Of a stretch of DNA of 36,590 nucleotides, positions 16,842 through 25,427 are shown piece after piece (within the stretch, counting starts at the first letter, position 1; every line of letters begins with the position of its first letter). The position numbers and the translations under genes are program-made. The stretch comes from Thiomonas sp. FB-6 (GTDB taxonomy: Bacteria > Pseudomonadota > Gammaproteobacteria > Burkholderiales > Burkholderiaceae_C): contig NZ_KB898505.1 in NCBI RefSeq assembly GCF_000377645.1, forward strand, positions 1-36,590, read 5' to 3'. The notes beneath the pieces were generated by a model. That model did not search any database, had not been told where the DNA came from, and worked only from the letters and a program-made list of their open reading frames with translations.

Positions 16842-18116
16842 ATGAACCAAGCAAGCGGAATTCGATTCGTCCCCGTCATCGGGCGGCTGCCGGCGGTGCG
16901 CAGACTCATTCACGCGGCCTGCGCCTGCGCCTGCGCGGGCGCGGCAGCGCTGCCGGGGCTGGCGAACGCTCAGGATGCCTCGGTCATCCACATCGGCATG
17001 ATCTACGCCAAGGAAGGCCCCGCCGCGATCCTGGCGAAGAATCTGGTCGAAGGCAGCGAGCTGGCGCTGGCGCAGGCCGGCGGCAAGGTGCTGGGCCGTC
17101 CCGTCAAGCTGATCTGGCTGGACGAGCAGACGCCCCAGGACGCGGTGCAGAACACCCAGAAACTGATCCAGCAGTACAAGGTCGTGGCATTCATGGGCGG
17201 GACCATCAGCTCCAACGCCATCGGCATGGCCGCGGTGGCCGCGCGGGACAAGGTTCCCTACATCGCGACCAATGCGGCGGTGGCCTCGATCACCGGCAAC
17301 ACCTGCAACCGCTACACCTTCCGCACCCAGCCCTCCGTGCCGGTGCAGGTGGACATGCTGCTGCCTTACCTGAAGACCCTGGGCGACAAGTGGTACTTCC
17401 TGACCCCCTCCTACGCCTTCGGCCAGGACATTGTCAAGGCGGCTCGCGCCAAGATGAAGGAACTGGGCGCCACCGAGGTCGGCAGCGATCAGGTGCCCTT
17501 CAATACCGCGGACTACACCTCCTACATCCTGAAGGTCCGTCAAGCGCAGCCCTCGCTGGTATTCGGCGGCCTGGTCGGCGGCGACCTGTCGAATTTCCTG
17601 AAGCAGTGGTCGGCCATGGGCATGAAGAGCTCGATTCCCTATACGGCCGTTGCCGTCAGCGACAGCGACTTCTGGGACGTGGGGCCCCAGGCCGCAACGG
17701 GCATCTATGTCAACCCCTGGTACTACAAGGATCCGAACAATTCGGCGCAGTCCAGGGAGTTCGTCAAGGCTTTCATCGCCAAGTACAAGACGCCCCCCAC
17801 CGACAAGGCCTGGCAGGGCTGGATCAGCACCATGGCTCTGCTGCAGTCCATCCAGTCCGCGGGGTCGACCTCGCCGGCGGCGATCGTGGCTGCGCTGGAG
17901 CACTGGAAGGATGACAACGGCGCCGGCAACGGTGCGTACTTCCGGCCCTGGGACCACCAGATGATCCACCAGGCGGTCATCTTCCGCGTCAAGTCGCACA
18001 TCACCGGCAAGTACGACTACTTCGACGTGCTGCAGCGCGCGCCGAAGTCGCTTCAGGCCGCGGATGCCGCCTACGGCACGCCGGCGCAGGTCGGCTGCCA
18101 CATGGGTCCGCTCTGA
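16842..18116 (+). CDS. ABC transporter substrate-binding protein of the Liv family
   Basis: 424-residue periplasmic receptor for the adjacent LivH/LivMGF importer. The long Sec signal peptide contains RRLIHAACACACAGAAALPG and likely cleaves after ANA (residue 43). The mature domain starts DASVIHIGMIYAKEGPAAIL, with IQQYKVVAFMGGTISSNAIG in lobe one and FLTPSYAFGQDIVKAARAKM in lobe two, as in receptors for aromatic and dicarboxylic acids. The ATG at 16842 is fixed by an excellent ribosome site, GAGGAG (16831-16836), five bases upstream; it is the strongest in this operon. The permease follows 19 bp after the stop. Its C-terminal part (HWKDDNGAGNGAYFRPWDHQ) is typical of the family. Confidence 0.92.
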   Translation: MNQASGIRFVPVIGRLPAVRRLIHAACACACAGAAALPGLANAQDASVIHIGMIYAKEGPAAILAKNLVEGSELALAQAGGKVLGRPVKLIWLDEQTPQDAVQNTQKLIQQYKVVAFMGGTISSNAIGMAAVAARDKVPYIATNAAVASITGNTCNRYTFRTQPSVPVQVDMLLPYLKTLGDKWYFLTPSYAFGQDIVKAARAKMKELGATEVGSDQVPFNTADYTSYILKVRQAQPSLVFGGLVGGDLSNFLKQWSAMGMKSSIPYTAVAVSDSDFWDVGPQAATGIYVNPWYYKDPNNSAQSREFVKAFIAKYKTPPTDKAWQGWISTMALLQSIQSAGSTSPAAIVAALEHWKDDNGAGNGAYFRPWDHQMIHQAVIFRVKSHITGKYDYFDVLQRAPKSLQAADAAYGTPAQVGCHMGPL

Positions 18117-18135
18117 GCCCCGCGCAGGCCGCCCC

Positions 18136-19005
18136 ATGCTGGGACTCCTCTTGTCGCAGGCCGCCAACGGCCTGACCCTGGGTGTCGTGTACGTGCTGAT
18201 CGCGATCGGGCTTTCGATCACCTTCGGGCTGCTCGGCGTGATCAACTTCGCGCATGGGGCGTTCTTCGCCCTCGGCGCGTACGTCGCGTACGCGCTGCAG
18301 GGCTGGTGGGGCGTGCAGGCTGTCTGGCTCGCGCCGCTGCTGGTGGCCGCGGGGGGCATGGTGCTGGAGCGCCTGCTCCTGCGCCATCTGTACCAGCGCA
18401 ACCCGCTGACCAGCCTCATCGTGACCTTCGCGCTGGCGCTGTTCATCGAGGCCCTGATCCGCCGCGTGTGGGGGCCGGCGGGGGTCCCGTTCAACACGCC
18501 CGACGCGTTGCAGGGCGTGTTGGTCTACGGCCCCTTCCTGATCACGACCTACCGGCTCGCGGTGGTGGCCTGCACCCTGCTGCTGCTGTGCGGCCTGTGG
18601 CTGTTCCTGAGCTTCACCCCCTACGGCCGCATCCTGCGCGCCGGCAGCCGGGACGCGGAAATGGTCGAAGCGCTGGGCATCCGCCTGCAGAACGCGCAGA
18701 CCGGCGCCTTCGGGCTGGGCTGCGGCCTGGCGGCGGTGGCCGGCGTGCTGGCCGCGCCGCTGTGGTCGGTCAGCCCCTCGATGGGCAGCGAGGCCATCAT
18801 GCCCGCCTTCGTGGTCATCACGATCGGCGGGCTGGGGTCGCTGCGCGGCTCCATCGTCTCGGGGGTGCTGGTGGGGGTGGTGACCGCGCTGACCATCCAG
18901 TTCGCGCCCGCCGCCGCCGGCGCGGCGATGTACGTGCTGATGCTTTTCGTCACCCTGGCGCGCCCGCGGGGACTGTTCGGCGAACGCTGGGAGCGCTTCG
19001 AATGA
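18136..19005 (+). CDS. livH: LivH-type ABC permease
   Basis: 289-residue inner-membrane permease of the branched-chain-amino-acid importer family. It starts MLGLLLSQAANGLTLGVVYV, has about eight hydrophobic helices and the LivH landmarks LLGVINFAHGAFFALGAYV and FVVITIGGLGSLRGSIVSG. The ATG at 18136 is chosen over longer frames because it gives the canonical N-terminus and begins just after the receptor stop; its ribosome site is weak. Its TGA overlaps the ATG of the next gene (ATGA at 19002-19005), indicating tight translational coupling with the LivM-LivG-LivF fusion. With that protein and the receptor it forms a complete importer. Confidence 0.92.
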   Translation: MLGLLLSQAANGLTLGVVYVLIAIGLSITFGLLGVINFAHGAFFALGAYVAYALQGWWGVQAVWLAPLLVAAGGMVLERLLLRHLYQRNPLTSLIVTFALALFIEALIRRVWGPAGVPFNTPDALQGVLVYGPFLITTYRLAVVACTLLLLCGLWLFLSFTPYGRILRAGSRDAEMVEALGIRLQNAQTGAFGLGCGLAAVAGVLAAPLWSVSPSMGSEAIMPAFVVITIGGLGSLRGSIVSGVLVGVVTALTIQFAPAAAGAAMYVLMLFVTLARPRGLFGERWERFE

Positions 19006-21602
19006 GCCCGCGTGAGGCATTGCGCCATCCGGCGCTGCTGGTCGGCCTCGTGCTGGCCTTGATGGCCGCGGGCGTGCGCTTCGCCGGCATGCCCGTCGAC
19101 GTCGTCACGCAGATCGCGGTCTACACGCTGTACGGCCTGGGAGTGAATTTCCTCATCGGCTACCTGGGGCTGGTGCCCTTCGGCGCGTCCTTGTACTTCG
19201 GCGTGGCCAGCTACGCGGTGGCCATCGGCATGAGCCATTTCGGAGGCAACGAGGCCGTGGCCTTCGCCGGGTCGGTCGCGTTCACGACCCTGCTCGCGGT
19301 GCTCAGCGGGTTCGTGATCCTGCGCCGGCGAGGGGTGTACTTCTCCCTGCTCACGCTGGCCTGTTCCCAGCTGGCCTTCGAGATCGCCTACCGCTGGACG
19401 GATTTCACCGGGGGCGAGAACGGGCTGCAGATCGCCAGCCGCCCCTACTTCGAGTCGGCGAGGGGCTTTGCCGCGTTGGTCATCGCCGGGGTGGTGGTGG
19501 CCTGCGCGGTGCTGTGGACCATCGCGCATTCATCGTTCGGGCGGCGCATGCAGGCCGTGCGGGACAACGAGCGGCGCGCGGGCTGCCTGGGCATCGACGT
19601 GTTCCAGGTCAAGCTGTGGGCCTTCACCATCGCCGGAGCCACGATCGGCGTGGCCGGTTCCGGCATGGCGCTGCTGCTGCGCGGCGCCTACGCCAATCCA
19701 CTGAGCTGGCAGCAGGCCGGCGATGCGGTGCTGATGGTGGCGCTGGGTGGAGTCGAGCACTTCCTTGGCGCGCTGTGGGGGGCCATCGCCTTCATCGTGC
19801 TGGAGAACAAGCTCAGCGCGTGGAGCGAGAACTGGTGGCTGTACTTCGCGCCGATCATCATCGTGCTCGCCTTCGTCAACCCCGGCGGAATCCACGGCCT
19901 GCTGCGGCGCATGCGCGGCCGCGCTGGACGCACCCTGGCGCGCGAGGAGGTGCCGCCGGCGCCGGCGGCTGTCGAGGCCTACGCACCCGCGCAGCGCGGG
20001 CAGGAGGCCGCCGCGGACGACACCCCGGTTCTCGAGGTGCGGGGGCTGAGCAAGCGCTTCGGCTCGATAGTGACCCAGAACGCCATCGACCTGTGCGTGG
20101 CGCCTCGGGGCGTGCACAGCGTGATCGGCCCGAACGGCGCGGGCAAGACCACGTTGTTCAACCTGCTGACCGGGCTGCTGGAGCCGGACGCTGGCAGCAT
20201 CCGCCTGCGGGGCCGGGAACTCGCCGGGGTTCCCGCGCACCGGCGCACGCGCCTGGGCCTGAGCCGTTCCTTCCAGATCGTCTCCGTGTTCCACAGCCTG
20301 ACGGTGTTCGAGAACGTACGCGTGGCGGTCGAGGCGGCCGCGGGCGGCGCGGCCTCCCTGCTCCGGGACCCCTACCGCGACCCCGGCGGACACCCGCGGG
20401 TCTGGCAGCTGCTGGGCGCGGTGGGCCTGGCCGAGCGCGCATCGAGGCGCTGCGACGACCTGTCGCACGGGGAGAAGCGCCTGCTGGACATCGCCATGTC
20501 GCTGGCCGCGGACGCGCCGCTGCTCCTGCTCGACGAACCCCTGGCGGGTCTTTCCGAGAGCGATCGGGAGCTGGTCGGCGGGATCATCCGGAGCATCGCC
20601 CGCACACGCGCGGTTCTGCTCATCGAGCACGACATCGACCGCGTGCTGGCCCTGTCCGATCGCATCACGGTCCTGCACATGGGGCGGGTGATCGCCGACG
20701 GCCCCCCCTCGGAGGTGGCCGCGCACGAAGCCGTGCGCGAGGCCTACCTCGGGGCGCGGCGCCCCGGACAGCCGGCGCCGGCGCGCGAGGAGCGCCCGGC
20801 CGCGCCGGAGGACGCGCGCGAACTGCTGCGCTGCCGCGGCCTCAGTGCCGGCTATGGCGGCAGCCTGGCCATCCGGGACATCGATTTCGAGGTGCGCACG
20901 GGCGAGATCGTGGCGCTGCTCGGGCGCAACGGCGTGGGCAAGTCCACGCTGCTCAAGACCCTGATGGGCATGCTGCGTCATGCGGACGGTCAACTCAGCC
21001 TGGACGGGCGCGACATCGGGCGCAAGCCCTCCTTCCTGCGGCGCCGCCTGGGCATCGCGCTGGTTCCCGAAGGCCGGCGCCTGTTCCCCAACCTGACGGT
21101 GGCCGAGAACCTGCGCCTGGCCCAGCGTCCGGGAGGCGCGCGCTTCGCGGAGGTGTGCGCGCTGTTCCCGAAAATTGCCGTGCTGGCCCGGGCGAAGGCC
21201 GAGAACCTCTCCGGCGGCGAACGCCAGATGGTGGCGATCGCCCGCGCGCTCATGGCGCCCAACAAGGTGATCCTGCTCGACGAGCCCTTCGAGGGCCTGG
21301 CCCCCGTGGTGGTGGCCGAGGTGAAGGCGGCGGTTCTCAAGCTGCGCGAGTTCGCCAGCGTCGTGATCGTCGAGCACAACGCCGAGGAAGCGCTGGAACT
21401 GGCCGATCGCGCCTACGTGCTGGTCAGCGGACGCGTGGCCTTCTCGGGCTCGGCGCGGCAACTGGAACAGGACCACGAGTTGCAGGAACGCCTGCTGGGC
21501 ATTCATGGCGAGGACACGGCGGCCGGGCAGGCTCCGGCGGCTCGATCCGGTGCCGATCGAATTCATGGAGAACACGATGGACATCCCCAAGCATCACGAT
21601 GA
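19002..21602 (+). CDS. Triple fusion LivM permease - LivG ATPase - LivF ATPase
   Basis: 866-residue single polypeptide that carries three normally separate Liv importer subunits. Residues 1 to about 305 form the LivM permease (several helices; YGLGVNFLIGYLGLVPFGA, GIDVFQVKLWAFTIAGA). A hydrophilic linker of about 35 residues leads to the LivG-like ATPase from residue 343, with Walker A GPNGAGKT (376-383), signature LSHGE (about 487-491) and Walker B LLLLDEP. A second linker, rich in Pro/Ala/Glu (GQPAPAREERPAAPED), joins the LivF-like ATPase, with Walker A GRNGVGKS (641-648), signature LSGGE (736-740) and Walker B VILLDEP (756-762). Both ATPases keep their key residues. The last 25 or so residues run past the usual LivF end (QERLLGIHG) and overlap the cupin gene. 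The ATG overlaps the livH stop. Confidence 0.92.
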   Translation: MSPREALRHPALLVGLVLALMAAGVRFAGMPVDVVTQIAVYTLYGLGVNFLIGYLGLVPFGASLYFGVASYAVAIGMSHFGGNEAVAFAGSVAFTTLLAVLSGFVILRRRGVYFSLLTLACSQLAFEIAYRWTDFTGGENGLQIASRPYFESARGFAALVIAGVVVACAVLWTIAHSSFGRRMQAVRDNERRAGCLGIDVFQVKLWAFTIAGATIGVAGSGMALLLRGAYANPLSWQQAGDAVLMVALGGVEHFLGALWGAIAFIVLENKLSAWSENWWLYFAPIIIVLAFVNPGGIHGLLRRMRGRAGRTLAREEVPPAPAAVEAYAPAQRGQEAAADDTPVLEVRGLSKRFGSIVTQNAIDLCVAPRGVHSVIGPNGAGKTTLFNLLTGLLEPDAGSIRLRGRELAGVPAHRRTRLGLSRSFQIVSVFHSLTVFENVRVAVEAAAGGAASLLRDPYRDPGGHPRVWQLLGAVGLAERASRRCDDLSHGEKRLLDIAMSLAADAPLLLLDEPLAGLSESDRELVGGIIRSIARTRAVLLIEHDIDRVLALSDRITVLHMGRVIADGPPSEVAAHEAVREAYLGARRPGQPAPAREERPAAPEDARELLRCRGLSAGYGGSLAIRDIDFEVRTGEIVALLGRNGVGKSTLLKTLMGMLRHADGQLSLDGRDIGRKPSFLRRRLGIALVPEGRRLFPNLTVAENLRLAQRPGGARFAEVCALFPKIAVLARAKAENLSGGERQMVAIARALMAPNKVILLDEPFEGLAPVVVAEVKAAVLKLREFASVVIVEHNAEEALELADRAYVLVSGRVAFSGSARQLEQDHELQERLLGIHGEDTAAGQAPAARSGADRIHGEHDGHPQASR

Positions 21603-21969
21603 ACAGGCGCCCCGCAAGGCGGCGATCCGGCGGGCGGACGCCTTGCTGTGGAAACAATTCCCCGGGCATTTCGGCCAGGCGCTCTCGAAGGAAATCGTCT
21701 CCCGCGAGACCCTGGGCAGCGAGCATCTGGACTACCGGCTGTCCTGCTACGAGCCGGGCGCCTACGTGGCCCGTCACAGCCATCGCCGGCAGGAGCAGAT
21801 CTACCACATCCTGCGCGGCCGGGGACTGGTGATCCTGGACGGCCGGGAGACCCCCGTCGGGCCCGACGACGTGATCTTCATCCCTCCCTTCGTCGAGCAC
21901 GAGTTGCACTGCACCGGCACCGACGAACTGGTGCTGCTGGTGATCACCAGCCCGCAGAGCGACGATTGA
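21577..21969 (+). CDS. Small cupin-domain protein
   Basis: 130-residue single-domain cupin. The metal-site motif is visible as RHSHRRQEQIYHILRGRGLV (two histidines and a glutamate/glutamine cluster), and the second motif as IFIPPFVEHELHCTG with a histidine. Such proteins act as metal-dependent isomerases, dioxygenases or sugar/acid binders; the specific role is not clear. The ATG at 21577 is preferred, with TGGAG six bases upstream; an in-frame ATG at 21565 would add four residues. The first 26 bases overlap the end of the LivMGF fusion in another frame, indicating co-translation. The SDR gene follows after 96 bp. Confidence 0.82.
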   Translation: MDIPKHHDEQAPRKAAIRRADALLWKQFPGHFGQALSKEIVSRETLGSEHLDYRLSCYEPGAYVARHSHRRQEQIYHILRGRGLVILDGRETPVGPDDVIFIPPFVEHELHCTGTDELVLLVITSPQSDD

Positions 21970-22065
21970 CACCCGCGCGGCCGCAGTGCCGCGTTCCATC
22001 CCGGGGACCCCACCGCGCTCGCGGGCCGGGCCCCGTCCTGTCCGAATCATCCTGGAGTTCCGGAA

Positions 22066-22809
22066 ATGCCCAACAACATTGCCATCGTGTTCGGTGGTTC
22101 GCGCGGAATCGGCCGAGCCTGCGTCGACGCGCTCGTGCGCGACGGCTTCGACGTCGCGCTGACCTACGTCTCCAGCGCCGAGGCCGCGCAACAGACCTGC
22201 ACGGCCGCGTCCGCGCTGCGTGCCGGCGCTCGCGTGCAGCCCTACGCGGTGGAGGTGCGCGATGCGCGCGCGGTGGACGCCGTGTTCGGTCAGGTCGCGC
22301 AGGATTTCGGCGCACCCATCGGCTGCGTGCTGGCCAATGCCGGGATCAACGTGCCGCCCGGGCCGCTCGCGACCTTCGACGCCGAAGCCTTCCGCCGCCT
22401 CATGGAGGTGAACCTGTTCGGCGCCTTCAACATCCTGTCGGCGGCGGCCCGGCACGTGGCCGATGCGGGCTCCATCCTGGCGCTCACCACCTCGCTGGTG
22501 CGCGTGTCGATGGCCGGCCTGGGGCCCTACAGCGCGAGCAAGGCCGCGGTGGAGGCGCTGGTGCGCGCCCTGTCGCGCGAACTGGCCGGGCGCGGCGTGC
22601 GGGTCAACGCGGTGGCCCCGGGGCCGGTGGACACCGAGCTGTTCCACGAGGGCAAGACCGAGGAGGCCAAGGCCCGCTCCGCCGCGCTCAGCCCCTTCGG
22701 CCGCATCGGACGGCCGGAGGAGGTCGCCGAGCTGGTTGCCTTCCTGGCCTCGCCGCGCGCCTCGTGGATCCACGGGCAGGTCGTGCAGGCCAACGGCGGG
22801 CTGGTCTGA
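22066..22809 (+). CDS. Short-chain dehydrogenase/reductase (FabG-like SDR)
   Basis: 247-residue classical SDR that oxidises an alcohol or reduces a ketone with NAD(P). The cofactor motif is GGSRGIG (residues 10-16), the NAG motif is NAGI (about 91-94), and the catalytic set is N116, S143, Y155 and K159 in GPYSASKAAVEAL. The C-terminal GPVDTELFHEG and WIHGQVVQANGGLV are standard. It is the last plus-strand gene of the catabolic operon and converges with dabA, whose stop is only 23 bp away. A role in the same pathway as the AroE-like and FAD enzymes is inferred from position; no substrate can be read from the sequence. Confidence 0.9.
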   Translation: MPNNIAIVFGGSRGIGRACVDALVRDGFDVALTYVSSAEAAQQTCTAASALRAGARVQPYAVEVRDARAVDAVFGQVAQDFGAPIGCVLANAGINVPPGPLATFDAEAFRRLMEVNLFGAFNILSAAARHVADAGSILALTTSLVRVSMAGLGPYSASKAAVEALVRALSRELAGRGVRVNAVAPGPVDTELFHEGKTEEAKARSAALSPFGRIGRPEEVAELVAFLASPRASWIHGQVVQANGGLV

Positions 22810-22832
22810 GGGCCCCCGTGAGCGGACACGGC

Positions 22833-25427
22833 CTAGGCGGCGCGGCCGCTCGCCGCGGCCCCTGCCGGCGTCCAGGCGCCGCCGCTTTCGCGGCGCCAGG
22901 TCCCCCCGCGGCCGTCCATGCGCAGCAGGTGCAGCCAGCCGTTGTCGGCCAGCTCGCGCAGCTTCGCATGGCGCTGCAGCACGGCCTCGATCGCGTCCTG
23001 CGCGGCCTCGATCAGCACGCTCAGGCGCAGCGGCTCGTGCATCCAGCGCTCGCCGTCGTGCAGCGACTGGCGCGACAGGCCGATGCGCAGGTCGCCGCCG
23101 TTGCCCTCGAACACCCCGATGTTCCCGCCCACCACGTTGTGCAGCAGCTTGTTGCCGCTGCCCAGGTGCTCGGGATCGCAGGTGGAGGCGTGGTATTGCC
23201 AGTTGATCCAGTGCGCTACGAGCATGGGCGCCGTCATCAGCGCCTCGAGCAGGCTGCCGTCGGGGTCGCCGGCGGCGTCGTAGTCGTGCAGGAAGCAGCG
23301 CCCGTCGAGCCGCGCGCCGCGCGAGCGCTCCCGCGGCGCCAGGATCAGCGCAGCATTCCCGGCCAGGCCCCATTCGGGGCGGGTCTGGGCGCCGTCGTTG
23401 GCGCGCTTGCGCAGGGCCTGCAGCAGCTGGGCGTGCGCGGCGCGCGCGTCCAGGCCCAGCCGGGGCGCGCGTTCGCGGCGCACCTGGTCGCAGGCGTGCT
23501 CCAGGGCCGTGCGCATGGGTTCCCACGCGGGCCGCGCATGGGCGGGCAGCAGGTCCAGGTCGAAGGCCTCGAGCTCGTCGGTGGTCGTGTTGTGCAGCGC
23601 CGCCACGAACACCGTGGCTTCGGGGATGTCGATGCCCAGCGGGCGCAGCCCCTCGCGCACCTCGGGCTCGTTGAGCAGGTGGGCCAGCGCGCGCGCATTG
23701 GTCTCGCCGCTGTTGCCGCAACAGGCCCCGCAGTCCAGCGCCGCGGCATGCGCGTTGTTGGCGCTCTGGCTGGCATGGCCCACCAGCAGCACCAGCGGCG
23801 CGAAGTCCCCCAGCAGCCCCATGGCGCGCAGCACGCGCGCGGCCAGTTCGGTCCTGGCCTGCGCGTCCAGTCCCAGCAGGCGAGGGCGGCACACCGGGCG
23901 ATAGCGGGCGGAGACTCCGGCCAGGTCGTCGTTGACCCGCGGCCGCGCTGCCGGCACCAGCCAGCGCCCCAGCGCGCCCAGGTAGGTGAAGCCCGCCGAC
24001 TCCACATAGGAGAAGGCCGCGGCCGGCCAGCGGCTGGCGCCGTCGCGCTGGCGCGCGGCGGCAAGGTTGCGGCCGCGCGCCGCGCGCGCGGCGCGCTCGA
24101 GTTGCTCCGGCGCCGCGCTGGCCTCGCCAAGCGCCGCCGCGACCACCTCTCCCAGTTCCACCGCGGGCGCCAGCAGGCCCGGCAGTTGCGGGCGCCGAGC
24201 CGTTGTGCCCAGCGGGGTGTAGGCGGCCGGCAAGCCGAAAAAGCCGGCGAAGCCGTGGGTGCGCACGGCCGGCCATACCGACTCCAGCGCCCGGCGCAGG
24301 GCTTCGCTGCGCACGTCGATGCAGAACACGGCCTGCGCTTCGGCGGGACGCGGCTCGGGCACGGGCGCCGAGCCGAGCCGGCTCAGCAGCTCGCGCTGGT
24401 AGCCGAGGTCGAGCGCGAGTTGCCAGATCTCGTCCGGCAGCAGTTCGTCGCCAGCCTGCACCAGCGCCGCAGCGGCCTGTGCCCACGACGCCTGCACCTG
24501 GGCGAAGGCCTGTTGGGCGCTCTCGCCGGTCCTGCATTCGAGCAGGATCACGCCCCAGGCGAGGCGGATCGCCAGCAGTTCGCGCAGATGCGAGTCCGCA
24601 CGCCCTTCGAGCCCGGCCTGCCACCCCAGGTAGGCGCACCACGAGGCCCAGCCCTGCAGGCTCAGCAGCACGGCCTCCAGGTAGTCGGCCCAGACGGCCT
24701 CGGGCAGGCCCAGCCGGCCCAGTGCCCAGGCCTCGGCGTCCTCCCGCGTGGGGGGCAGCGCGTGCAGGCCGCCGGGCAGGCCGGGCAGGCCCATGAGCAG
24801 GGCGATGCCGTGGTCGTGGCCGATGGTGTCGCGCCAGAAGGCATACAGACCCTGCCCGCGCGCGGGCTGCCAGTCCGCCTGCCGGCGGTCGAAATACGCC
24901 GCGCAGGTCTGGCTGATCTGGTGCGTGACGGCGTCGCGCCAGGGAAGCCGGGCGTGGCGTCGGGGGTCGTCGTCGAGCAGGTCGATGAGCAGCGGCAGGC
25001 GCGGCAGCGCCGGCGGCATGCGCAAGGCTTCGACGCAGCGTGCGGCGTTCCAGCCCGCCGGCGAGGTCTGCGGCAACAGCGCAAGAGCGGCTTGCAGGTC
25101 CTCCGCGCCGACGCGCCCGCGCTCCCAGGCCCGCAGCAGCTCGTCGCGCGCCGGGAACACGCGGATGCCCGCCAGCAGCGCCATGCGGGCTCCCACCTCG
25201 CGCAGCGGCCGCCCGACGCGCTGCCAGTGCGGGTTGACGGCGATGGACTGGTCCAGCGGCCAGGCCGGCGCGATGGCCGCGCAGGCCTGCGCGCAGGCGG
25301 CGTCGATGCGCGCACGCAGGGCGGCGTCGGGCGCCACGTCGGGCGTCACATGGGGGGCGACAGCGGCCGCACCGTGCGGTGCCGATGCGGGGGCCGGGTT
25401 CAGGATCGGGGTGTCGGCGTGACTCAT
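22833..25427 (-). CDS. dabA: DabA, inorganic-carbon accumulation protein (UPF0753/DUF2309)
   Basis: 864-residue member of the DabA family, the soluble carbonic-anhydrase-like part of the DAB CO2/bicarbonate uptake complex. The zinc-site residues known from Halothiobacillus DabA are conserved in spacing: C369 and D371 in VFCIDVRSE, H551 in LVGHASQS and C566 in ALDCGACCG. Other landmarks include NPHW near residue 65 and NVVGGNIGVFEGNGGDLRIG near the C-terminus. An N-terminal extension of about 35 residues is rich in Ala and Pro. The ATG at 25427 is chosen because it overlaps the dabB stop as ATGA (25424-25427); the longer frame upstream lies inside dabB. CO2 would be hydrated vectorially using the cation gradient through DabB. 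Confidence 0.94.
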   Translation of the reverse strand: MSHADTPILNPAPASAPHGAAAVAPHVTPDVAPDAALRARIDAACAQACAAIAPAWPLDQSIAVNPHWQRVGRPLREVGARMALLAGIRVFPARDELLRAWERGRVGAEDLQAALALLPQTSPAGWNAARCVEALRMPPALPRLPLLIDLLDDDPRRHARLPWRDAVTHQISQTCAAYFDRRQADWQPARGQGLYAFWRDTIGHDHGIALLMGLPGLPGGLHALPPTREDAEAWALGRLGLPEAVWADYLEAVLLSLQGWASWCAYLGWQAGLEGRADSHLRELLAIRLAWGVILLECRTGESAQQAFAQVQASWAQAAAALVQAGDELLPDEIWQLALDLGYQRELLSRLGSAPVPEPRPAEAQAVFCIDVRSEALRRALESVWPAVRTHGFAGFFGLPAAYTPLGTTARRPQLPGLLAPAVELGEVVAAALGEASAAPEQLERAARAARGRNLAAARQRDGASRWPAAAFSYVESAGFTYLGALGRWLVPAARPRVNDDLAGVSARYRPVCRPRLLGLDAQARTELAARVLRAMGLLGDFAPLVLLVGHASQSANNAHAAALDCGACCGNSGETNARALAHLLNEPEVREGLRPLGIDIPEATVFVAALHNTTTDELEAFDLDLLPAHARPAWEPMRTALEHACDQVRRERAPRLGLDARAAHAQLLQALRKRANDGAQTRPEWGLAGNAALILAPRERSRGARLDGRCFLHDYDAAGDPDGSLLEALMTAPMLVAHWINWQYHASTCDPEHLGSGNKLLHNVVGGNIGVFEGNGGDLRIGLSRQSLHDGERWMHEPLRLSVLIEAAQDAIEAVLQRHAKLRELADNGWLHLLRMDGRGGTWRRESGGAWTPAGAAASGRAA

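Noticed and set aside
18306-19001. Upstream extension of the LivMGF frame into livH
   Set aside because: The added 232 codons are the wrong frame of livH; the ATG overlapping the livH stop gives the normal LivM N-terminus.
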